This document shows positions 9,201-15,439 of a stretch of DNA of 64,000 nt, piece by piece. The translations under genes were made by a program, and so were the position numbers. Under the pieces are notes generated by a model, which was given only the letters and a program-made list of their open reading frames with translations, was not told the DNA's origin and did not search any database. The DNA is from Sphingomonas glacialis (lineage in GTDB: Bacteria; Pseudomonadota; Alphaproteobacteria; Sphingomonadales; Sphingomonadaceae): assembly GCF_014653575.1 (NCBI RefSeq), contig NZ_BNAQ01000006.1, forward strand, positions 1 to 64,000. Reading direction: 5' to 3'. Positions within the stretch are counted from its first letter, which is position 1; the number at the start of each line of letters is the position of its first letter.

Positions 9201-11211
9201 GCGCGATACCCGACCAGCGTGCCAGCGCGATCGTCTTGTCGGGATTGACCTCGGTGGTGTCGAACAGCAGCGGATCGACCGGCTCGCCGTTGACGACGAG
9301 CGCGACGCGCTGCCCCGGCAGATGCTTGACGACGACGCGCGTGACCGGCGCACGGGGATTGTAGTCGGGCGTCGGAAACAGCAAGGCGACGCCCGGTTGC
9401 TGGCCCGCAAGCCAATCGCGGTCGCCCGCCGCGTAGGCGCTGCTTGCGACGCTGATGGGCAAGGGCTCGGCCGCCGCGGCCTTCACGCCGGTCGGCCGCA
9501 GCTGGAAATCGACCCGCTTGAGCAAGCCGCCCTCGGCCTCGACGAAGCGCGAGATGGCACTGCCCGCGGTGCGCGTATCGCTGTCGCACGCGACCGGTTG
9601 ATAAGACGCAGGGATGCTGTTCGTGTCGATCTGGACGACGTGGCGGCCCGGGCGGATGCCCTCGACGTGATAATAGCCGTCGCGGTCGGTCGCGACATAG
9701 GTCCCGTCCTCGAGCAGCAAGCGGATCCCGGGGATACCCTTGCGCCCGCGATCGGGATCGCCGCAGCCGCCCTCGGTGACGCGGCCGATCAAGGTGAACC
9801 CATCGGTGAACAGCAGCGGCGTGATCCGCACTGCGGCGGCGGCCGCGTTGCTCGTCGTGCCGGCATTGCCCGAGGCGAGCACGCGGTTGACGGCCTCACC
9901 CGCCGGCGCACCGGGCGCGACGGTCACGACATAGCGCATATCGAGCGTCGCCCCGCCCGCAACCGCGGGAACGGTGAAGTCGAGCCTTCGCCCATCGCGC
10001 GACACGGCGGGTTCGTCGGCTCCACGCGTCGAGCCGCGTTCGTAGCGCAGCCCGGGCGGCAGGATGTCGGTCAGATGCACCCGCAAGGCGGCATCGCGTC
10101 CACGATTGGCCAGCGTGATCCGATATTGCACGAAATCTCCAGGCGACGCCTCGCGCACCGAGGCGACCTTGGTCAGCACCAGGCTGGTGTCGCCGGCACG
10201 GTCGAGCGGTATGTCGACCGAAAAGGGATCGGGCGTCGTCAGCGTGAAAGCACGGCCGAACGACCCGTCATTGATCAGGAAACTCGCGCCCTGCGGGTCC
10301 TTCACCGCCGCAAGCTCGGCCGGCGTCTTGCTCGAGGGCGCGACATAGGGCGTCGGCGGCGCGATCTTGAGGTGATATGTGCCGAGCGCGACATAGGGGA
10401 AGCGGTAGTTGCCTTGGGCAAAGGTGTAGCTCCGCCCGCTCGCATCGGTCGCCGTGCCGCCGCTGACGACGCTCGACGGGTAGCGGCTGATCCCGTCGTC
10501 GCCGAAGACGATGGCAGGCTGGTCGTTCGCATCGAGCAGAGTGATGCGAGCGCCGTTGATGAGCGCCCCGCTCGCCGAATCAAAGACATAGCCCGCTGGA
10601 TCGACCAGCACCGAATTGGTCGAGCCATAGCTGTACTCGTCTTCGGCGAAGCTCAGCGTCAGCCGCTCCCCGCGCACCCGCGTCGGGTCGCAGGCGGCGG
10701 TCGCGGGATCGCTCCCCGCCTCGGGCAAACCGCCGGCGAAGACGCCGGTATCAGGGCCGGTCTCGAGCAGCATGACTCGGCCCGCATAGGTTTCGGTCGA
10801 GACGGTGATGCTCGCGATTTCGCGCTTAAGCGGATCGCGATTGCCGCCGGGATTGTCGAGCACCAGGATCACCGGGATGTCGATGTCGAGCGCCTTGAGC
10901 GGCGGTGCCGCCGCGAGGGTCGCGGCATCGATCGGCGCGGGGGTGAATTGGAGCGTCGGTGTCGTCTGGCACGACAGGCCGGTGAGCTGATAGCCGACCG
11001 GAAGCAGGCGGAAACTGAGCGACGTGGGACGCTTCGTGCGATCGACATCGACGGCGACGGGGTTCGACGCCACGCTCTGTCGGCCGTTCGGCGCATCGAA
11101 GCCGAGCGTCGCGATATTCGCGATGCGCGCGACCTCCTGCGCCGTCGCCGGGGCGACGGACGCCAACCCCAGCAGGGCGGCGAAGACAGAAAGGACGCGC
11201 AGATCAGGCAT
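6229..11211 (-). CDS. Giant DUF11/CnaB-like protein with C-terminal outer-membrane barrel (DUF11 cluster, gene 4)
   Basis: 1660 residues. Signal peptide MPDLRVLSVFAALLGL...ATAQ. The N-terminal module RIANIATLGF..NGRQSVASNPV matches the one in genes 1 and 3 of the cluster. A DUF11 repeat follows near residues 345-465 (LVLTKVASVREASPGDFVQY, TDILPPGLRY). A carboxypeptidase-regulatory/CnaB-like fold comes next (GIPGIRLLLEDGTYVATDRDG). From about residue 870 the sequence is amphipathic beta-strand with alternating aromatics (LYLRLERRNLYALLGDFETG) to the end, as in an outer-membrane barrel. It does not end in the usual aromatic residue. It is probably the membrane anchor or export platform of the cluster. 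It is not a standard autotransporter, because the barrel is far larger than 12 strands. Confidence 0.75.
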   Translation of the reverse strand: MPDLRVLSVFAALLGLASVAPATAQEVARIANIATLGFDAPNGRQSVASNPVAVDVDRTKRPTSLSFRLLPVGYQLTGLSCQTTPTLQFTPAPIDAATLAAAPPLKALDIDIPVILVLDNPGGNRDPLKREIASITVSTETYAGRVMLLETGPDTGVFAGGLPEAGSDPATAACDPTRVRGERLTLSFAEDEYSYGSTNSVLVDPAGYVFDSASGALINGARITLLDANDQPAIVFGDDGISRYPSSVVSGGTATDASGRSYTFAQGNYRFPYVALGTYHLKIAPPTPYVAPSSKTPAELAAVKDPQGASFLINDGSFGRAFTLTTPDPFSVDIPLDRAGDTSLVLTKVASVREASPGDFVQYRITLANRGRDAALRVHLTDILPPGLRYERGSTRGADEPAVSRDGRRLDFTVPAVAGGATLDMRYVVTVAPGAPAGEAVNRVLASGNAGTTSNAAAAAVRITPLLFTDGFTLIGRVTEGGCGDPDRGRKGIPGIRLLLEDGTYVATDRDGYYHVEGIRPGRHVVQIDTNSIPASYQPVACDSDTRTAGSAISRFVEAEGGLLKRVDFQLRPTGVKAAAAEPLPISVASSAYAAGDRDWLAGQQPGVALLFPTPDYNPRAPVTRVVVKHLPGQRVALVVNGEPVDPLLFDTTEVNPDKTIALARWSGIALKDGDNRIAVRVLAADGSVVATLARTVRSASIADRVVLVPGASRLVADGMTRPLIAVRVTDRNGHPVRDGTLVPFKVDQPYTAAIEVELDQARQLAGKGRAQNTARVIGDDGLAFIALQPTTQAGAVHAVISLTQEKTVRTSDVRAWLAASTRDWVVVGFGAGTIGYDTLSTRTRSLPPRMRGGVVRDGQLAFYAKGRIKGSWLMTLAYDSDRKIDRTRGLLGQIDPDRYYTVYGDGSAQGYDAATQRKLYLRLERRNLYALLGDFETGLTETQLTRYSRTLNGVKAEYQGNRLMFSAFAANTDQLHGRDEIQGNGLSGPYRLSGRNIVPNSDQLRLEVRDRIRPDRILNSTQMTRHIDYDIDPAAGTIRFREPILGRDAALNPVFIVVDYETESTLRKLAAGGRATTRLAGGRVQLGASVLRDATVGNGTVVGIDLKAKPTVDSEIRAEYAAGGESGIGAGRAWLGEAELHRGGLDVLVYGRSQDQTFGLGQQNVVEAGTRKFGIDGRVALGSKLSMTLTAWNAVQLDGPGARNAAEARLEYRRATGTLFVGGTFADDTGIDGQARHSRLLTLGGTQALFGGKLELGAQAQIAPGGERASVDFPLRQQLTAAWRVRDGIRLLGGYEYAQGKDFTVGTARVGFDVAPWTGAKLMSTLNQQAIGENGRRTYAQYGLAQSLPIGKRWTIDVTLDASTTVRGKVPTGAFIDAFASTANGATAGTYQNDGDYVAATVGAGYRAELWSLHGRLEHRRSDRDVRWTITGDFLRTLGQGRTLAAGVRYAALTDRFGASAASFNADLALALRPQDSRWSVLERLQLRQEHADAGIDSSNVLAVSSYGGGFEATLRVINNLALNYRTGNEGRGHGLEATVYYGSKWVRGSFGSDNYTGYVDAIGVDVRKDVGRRFDIGVQASAQHAWARGVVSYSYGPTIGVSPARNMWITAGYNVAGYRDRDFEDDRYSRAGGYVTARLKFDQGSLGRAGRALFGVGR

Positions 11212-11225
11212 AGGCGGGGAGTCTC

Positions 11226-11251
11226 CGGCGCGCAGGAATCCTTGCGCGCCG
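11226..11251 (-). promoter_or_regulatory. Strong intercistronic stem-loop in the DUF11 operon
   Basis: CGGCGCGCA (11226-11234) pairs perfectly with TGCGCGCCG (11243-11251) around an 8-nt loop. It lies in the 79-nt gap between genes 3 and 4 and has no U-run. It could partly terminate transcription or protect the upstream message. Confidence 0.5.
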
Positions 11252-11290
11252 AAGCACGATCTCCTTGGTCGTGGTGCTGCGAAGCCGGGG

Positions 11291-12379
11291 CTAGTTGATC
11301 GTCACCCGGAAGGAGACCGCGACGGTGCCGCCGCCGATCACCGTGCCGATATTGGCGATGATCGCATTGCTCGGCGTGTCATAGCTGCCGGAGAAAGGCG
11401 CGGTGATCGTCGGCAGCAAGGTGCAGGTCCCGCCCGGCAGGCCGATCGCGAGCGAACCCGGCACATAGGTGGTGTTGACCGGGATCGGATCGGTGATGGT
11501 GACACCGTTCGCAGACGCGGTGAGCGTCGCATTGTTGGCGAGCATGCAATATTGCACCACCGCCCCGGGAAGCGCCTTGGGGTTGGCGGCGTTGACGCCG
11601 TCGGACAGGATCAGCGCGGTCTTGTTGACCGTCAATGCGACGTTGCGTGTGCCGATCGCATAGGACGCATAAGCCCAGCCCTGACCGTTGCGGACGATAT
11701 CGACGCCGAGCCCGTCACTGTCGCCATCGGCGAACACCACATCGACGCTATTGTCGGCATTGCCGAGGTTGAGGTCGGTCGGAACCAAAGCGGTCCCCTG
11801 CGTCCCCGTGGCACCGCCCCCGGCGGCGATGACCTGGAGGGCGACGTCGGCCTGGTTGATCGTCGCCGTCGCGGGAATATCGCCGACAATGAACACTTCG
11901 ATCGAGCCATCGGGGGCGAGCTCGTCGATGAACGTCGCCGTGTCGACGCCGGGGTCGTAGGTGCCGTTCCTGTTCGAATCGACATAGATCTTGAGGTTGG
12001 TCAGATCGAAATCGTCGGTCCCGGTGAGCAGACCGCCGATGATCCCCGTCTGATAGGCGTTGAGCAGGAAATCCTGCGTGCCATTGGTCGTGTTGGTGAC
12101 CTTGAAGCTGGTATAGGCGCCGGTCTGGCTGAGATTGACTTGCGTCGCCCCGGTCTGGTCGCGGATCACGGTGAAATTGACCTTGCGATCGACGACGAAG
12201 CTCGCCGTGGTCGAGTTGGTCGTCTGCGTCGTGCCGTTCACGCTGTAGGTGACCGACGCGGTATTGCTGACCGTCGTTCCCGCCGTCGTGTTTTGCGCCG
12301 CGGTCTGGGCATGCGCTGCGCCCGAGGCGAACACCGTCGCGGTGCCGGCCAGGAGGAATCCGTAGGTGGTACGCTTCAC
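11291..12379 (-). CDS. Exported DUF11-like repeat protein (DUF11 cluster, gene 3)
   Basis: 362 residues. GTG at 12379 is preferred because GGGAG lies 8 nt upstream; GTG at 12388 would overlap its own ribosome site. Signal peptide MKRTTYGFLLAGTATVFA...AHAQ. The N-terminal module TVSNTASVTYSVNGTTQTTNS parallels genes 1 and 4, followed by VDRK. Asp/Asn-rich loops (GTDDFDLTNLKIYVDSNRNG) could bind calcium. A C-terminal DUF11 module has KALPGAVVQYCMLANNA and ITDPIPVNTTYVPGSL. It is acidic, Thr/Ala/Gly-rich and low in Lys, like secreted structural proteins. It may be the abundant structural subunit of the system; this is inference. Confidence 0.75.
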   Translation of the reverse strand: MKRTTYGFLLAGTATVFASGAAHAQTAAQNTTAGTTVSNTASVTYSVNGTTQTTNSTTASFVVDRKVNFTVIRDQTGATQVNLSQTGAYTSFKVTNTTNGTQDFLLNAYQTGIIGGLLTGTDDFDLTNLKIYVDSNRNGTYDPGVDTATFIDELAPDGSIEVFIVGDIPATATINQADVALQVIAAGGGATGTQGTALVPTDLNLGNADNSVDVVFADGDSDGLGVDIVRNGQGWAYASYAIGTRNVALTVNKTALILSDGVNAANPKALPGAVVQYCMLANNATLTASANGVTITDPIPVNTTYVPGSLAIGLPGGTCTLLPTITAPFSGSYDTPSNAIIANIGTVIGGGTVAVSFRVTIN

Positions 12380-12421
12380 AATCTTCACTCCCTGTCAGAT
12401 CTACGCTTCAGAAAAAAAGGG

Positions 12422-12895
12422 TTATTTGAGAACGGCCTGGAAGGAGAGCTGCCCCTGTGCTCCAGCCGGCACGGTATTGGCGAGGCGCCAGCGCACGCTG
12501 GTGACATCGTCGGGCGCGGCGGCGCGTGTGGCGCCGTCGGCGAGGCGGACGCGCAGCGTCGCGAGCGGGCCATAGGTCTTGCCGTCGACCGACACGTCGG
12601 GCGCGGCCGAGCTCTGCGACGGACCGCGATAGGCGATCGCCGCGGGCACTGGATTGTCGAGCACGATGTTGCCGATCGGCTGGCTGCCGGTGTTGCGATA
12701 GCCGAGCACGAAGACCACGCGGTCCCCCGGCACGACCCTCCGCGCGGGCACGAGCGCGACACGCACGCTGCCATCGGCGGCGCGGGTCTTCTGCTCGGTC
12801 AACACCTTGGCAGTGACCTGCAGCGGCCCCGCCGCGCCGGCGGGGGCCGCAAGCAGGCCGGTCATCACCCAGAAAGCTGTCGAACGCAGGTACAT
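12422..12895 (-). CDS. Small exported DUF11-like protein (DUF11 cluster, gene 2)
   Basis: 157 residues. ATG at 12895 has GAGGAG 7 nt upstream; an in-frame GTG at 12910 overlaps the upstream stop. Signal peptide MYLRSTAFWVMTGLLAAPAGA. A single DUF11-like domain: VPARRVVPGDRVVFVLGYRN, then IGNIVLDNPVPAAIAYRG and a C-terminal strand GQLSFQAVLK. The [V/I]xPGDxVxFxLxYxNxG signature is the core of the DUF11 fold. Its position directly between genes 1 and 3 indicates co-expression. Function is unknown. Confidence 0.75.
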   Translation of the reverse strand: MYLRSTAFWVMTGLLAAPAGAAGPLQVTAKVLTEQKTRAADGSVRVALVPARRVVPGDRVVFVLGYRNTGSQPIGNIVLDNPVPAAIAYRGPSQSSAAPDVSVDGKTYGPLATLRVRLADGATRAAAPDDVTSVRWRLANTVPAGAQGQLSFQAVLK

Positions 12896-12906
12896 GGCAT
12901 GTCTCC

Positions 12907-13875
12907 TCACAAGATTCTCACGCTGAACTGGACGATATGGCTGCCCGCTGTGGCGAGATCGCCGAGCCGGACGTGGATCGCGGCCGCATCGGCGGTGCCC
13001 GGGTCGGCATCGGCGCGATCGCTCAGCGCGACCGCGTCGAGCGCGAGGCTGTCGGCGAGATAGGCGGTACCGGCGGGGATCGGATCGTCGATCGTCACCC
13101 CGCGCGTCGGACCAGGCAAGTCGGCGACGAGCGTGTAGGTGATGATCGCACCGCGGATCGCCCAGCTGCTCCCATCGGGCGCCTTGACCGTCTGCGATTT
13201 GGCCAGCGTGGGTTGGGCGACCGCCAGCGACAGCGTGCTGACCGCACTCGCCCGGGCACCCGTCGCCCCGACGACCGCATCGCTCCCGTTCGCGCCGGCG
13301 CCGGCGAAGACGGTGCCCGCCGCGCCGCTCCCGGCATGCGCGGTGACGGTCGCGGTGATCGTCGCCGCCGCGGCAACTTGCGCGCCGTCGATCAGAACGA
13401 AGATCCGCGCCTGTTCGCCCGCGGCGAGCTGCAGCGTCAACGGCGCCAGGGTCGGATCGCCAGCGGCGTCGAACGTCGCATCGCGATTACGATCGAGCGC
13501 GACGCGATCGACGGCGATCGCCTGCTGGCTGCTTGCGATCGTGAGCGCGAAGGTCTGCGGGCCGTTGCCGCTATTGGTGACGAGAAACGGCACAGCGAGC
13601 TGCGTCGCCGATTGGACGGCAACGCTCGGCCGCTCGGCCTGGATCGTGACGTCGAGCAATTCGGCCGCCAGCAGCGTGACGGTATTGGACGCGACGCGTT
13701 GGGTGCTGCCATTGGCCTCGAAGGTGAGCGCGGCGGTGTTGACGATCGGGGTCCCGGCTGGGACCGCGGCGCTTGCGGGCATCGCCGTGACGAGGGCGAG
13801 CAAGAGCATCAACCAAAGGCTGGGCAGCCTCGGCTTGCGTTGCGCGGCGACGACGGACTTGGGGCGATGCGGCAC
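12907..13875 (-). CDS. Exported DUF11-like repeat protein (DUF11 cluster, gene 1)
   Basis: 322 residues, GTG start with GGTGAG 4 nt upstream; first gene of the minus-strand cluster. A basic N-terminus (PHRPKSVVAAQRKPRLP) precedes the signal sequence LWLMLLLALVTAMPASA. The N-terminal module AGTPIVNTAALTFEANGSTQ is followed by RVASNTV and matches genes 3 and 4. The centre holds a repeat with DRNRDATFDAAGDP (calcium-loop-like). The C-terminal DUF11 module includes AIRGAIITYTLVADLPGP and IDDPIPAGTAYLADSLAL. The product should be secreted or surface-bound. The shared N-terminal module suggests a common assembly or sorting role. Confidence 0.75.
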   Translation of the reverse strand: MPHRPKSVVAAQRKPRLPSLWLMLLLALVTAMPASAAVPAGTPIVNTAALTFEANGSTQRVASNTVTLLAAELLDVTIQAERPSVAVQSATQLAVPFLVTNSGNGPQTFALTIASSQQAIAVDRVALDRNRDATFDAAGDPTLAPLTLQLAAGEQARIFVLIDGAQVAAAATITATVTAHAGSGAAGTVFAGAGANGSDAVVGATGARASAVSTLSLAVAQPTLAKSQTVKAPDGSSWAIRGAIITYTLVADLPGPTRGVTIDDPIPAGTAYLADSLALDAVALSDRADADPGTADAAAIHVRLGDLATAGSHIVQFSVRIL

Positions 13876-13882
13876 TTCTCAC

Positions 13883-13964
13883 CTGCACAATTGAACGTGC
13901 AGACGTTGCGCGGCATTTCAGGTTAAGCAGGTCCTACCGAAGCCGCCTGGTTCTCCCGGCTTCG
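13883..13964 (-). promoter_or_regulatory. Two hairpins in the leader of the DUF11 operon
   Basis: Just upstream of the gene 1 start, CTGCAC/GTGCAG (13883-13902) forms a 6-bp stem abutting the ribosome site. Further upstream, CGAAGCCG/CGGCTTCG (13938-13964) forms a perfect 8-bp stem. They may control translation or transcription of the cluster. On the plus strand the second is followed by no U-run. Confidence 0.35.
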
Positions 13965-14025
13965 ACCAATGTCTAAGTCCCTGGCAACAAAAGGCTGCAG
14001 CGCGCGCCCGGAATGGCACGGGCTA

Positions 14026-14685
14026 TCACGTCGCTGCGAAGCGAGGATCGCGCTCGATTTGAGCGAGTGCGCGACGCGCGTCGCGCCAGGCTATGGGGAG
14101 GATTGCGGCATCACCCTGCGCCAAGCGCTGCCAACTCGCGTTGACCCGGCCAAAGCCGAGCGTCCCCGCGATGCCGGCGAGACGGTGCAGCTCGTCCGCC
14201 GACGGCGTGGTGCCAAGCGCGACCAAGGCATCGGCCAGCTGCCCGCCAAACCGTGCGACCATCGGGGCGATCGAAGCCTCGCCAAATGTGTCGATCAAGC
14301 GCTGCGCACCCGCCAGCTCGCCCGCGGGCCGCCACGGCTCGACAGCGGCGATCAGCGCGGCGGCAGTGGTGGGTATGGCGATGTGTCCATCAAGTCCAAG
14401 CGACGCGAGCGCGTCGATGGCTAGCGCATCCCGCGTGAACGCCAAGATCGCCGTGCTGCGCACGGGTCTGCCGGCGGCGCGCAATGCCAGTACCGCGCTG
14501 TCAGCGCCGCCGCTCAACTGTTGGTCGAGCAAGATCAGATCGGGCCTGTACTGCTGCGCCAGAGTCAGCACAGATGTGCCGTCGTCCGCCTCGATCACGT
14601 GCCAATCCGCATCGGACAGGACATTTCGAAGACAGCGACGGTCACCATCAGCAGCGCCTCCTACAAGGACTGTCGAGAGATCCAC
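14026..14685 (-). CDS. Receiver-Hpt phosphorelay protein with degenerate receiver
   Basis: 219 residues in two parts. Residues 1-115 have a receiver fold with Asp54 (LILLDQQLSGG) in the acceptor position. The conserved switch Lys is missing (HIAIPTT where KP is expected), and the N-terminal acidic pair is weak (GGAADGDRR). Residues ~125-215 form an Hpt-like helical bundle with phosphorylatable His167 in HRLAGIAGTLGFGR. It is transcribed away from the LuxR regulator and hybrid kinase, so it probably relays phosphate from the kinase. The compact order and the altered receiver suggest that the Hpt half is the active part. Confidence 0.75.
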   Translation of the reverse strand: MDLSTVLVGGAADGDRRCLRNVLSDADWHVIEADDGTSVLTLAQQYRPDLILLDQQLSGGADSAVLALRAAGRPVRSTAILAFTRDALAIDALASLGLDGHIAIPTTAAALIAAVEPWRPAGELAGAQRLIDTFGEASIAPMVARFGGQLADALVALGTTPSADELHRLAGIAGTLGFGRVNASWQRLAQGDAAILPIAWRDARRALAQIERDPRFAAT

Positions 14686-14794
14686 TTAATCTCCATCACT
14701 GCCTGGTAGTAATATACCTAGACAAATTTCTTATTTTTGGCGAGGTTAATTGCGGCGCCGGAGGGAGAACCGGAGGCCGTTTAGGAGAGCCGTC

Positions 14795-15439
14795 TTGCAA
14801 CTTGGTGGCCATGCACTGGTCGCTGACGACCATCCCCTGACGCGGGAGGGGTTGGCGCTCGCGATCCGCGCTGCAGCACCCGGTATCGCGCTCGACAATG
14901 CGGGATCCGTCGCAGAAGCCGAGCGCGCGGTGGCGACGCGCAGGAGCGGTTACCGGCTGGTGCTCCTCGATTTGATCCTGCCCGATGCGCGCGGCTTTTC
15001 GGGCTTCCTCAAACTGCAGCATCTGCTCGCCGCGACCCCGATCGTCGTCGTGTCGGCGCGCGAAGACCCGGTCATCGTCGAAGCCGCGCGGGCGCTCGGC
15101 GCCGCCGCCTTCGTGTCGAAATCCACCCCGCTCGATGCGCTCGCCGCCGCGCTTCGGCGGGTCCTCGCTGGAGAGGCAGTCTTTCCGCCGCAAAGCCTCG
15201 CCAGCCCCGCCGCGCTCTCGCTGCGCGATCGCATCTCGACGCTTTCGGGCGCGCAGTTGCGCGTGCTGCTCGCGCTCGCCGACGGACGGCTCAACAAGCA
15301 GATCGCCGACAGCCTCGATATCACCGAGGCAACGGTGAAGGCGCATCTGACGGTCATCTTCCGCAAGCTGGCGGTCGACAATCGCGCCCAGGCGTTGCTC
15401 GCGGTGCAGCCGCTGCTGGCAGCCACGGGGACGCCATGA
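14795..15439 (+). CDS. LuxR/NarL-family response regulator
   Basis: 214 residues. TTG at 14795 is chosen because AGGAG lies 7 nt upstream and the receiver starts immediately after (LVADDHPLTREGLALAI). Receiver with acidic pocket Asp11-Asp12 and acceptor Asp59 in LVLLDLILPD, and switch Lys in FVSKSTPLDAL. C-terminal GerE-type helix-turn-helix: LSGAQLRVLLALADGRLNKQ ... SLDITEATVKAHLTVIFRKL. It should bind DNA when phosphorylated. Its stop overlaps the start of the hybrid kinase (ATGA), so the two are translationally coupled. A longer frame from 14750 is open but lacks a ribosome site. Confidence 0.88.
   Translation: MQLGGHALVADDHPLTREGLALAIRAAAPGIALDNAGSVAEAERAVATRRSGYRLVLLDLILPDARGFSGFLKLQHLLAATPIVVVSAREDPVIVEAARALGAAAFVSKSTPLDALAAALRRVLAGEAVFPPQSLASPAALSLRDRISTLSGAQLRVLLALADGRLNKQIADSLDITEATVKAHLTVIFRKLAVDNRAQALLAVQPLLAATGTP

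Noticed and set aside
8818..13063. Long plus-strand frames (826 and 679 residues) opposite the DUF11 cluster
   Set aside because: Low-complexity Arg/Ala/Asp composition typical of antisense shadows. The minus strand has signal peptides and DUF11 motifs with consistent starts.
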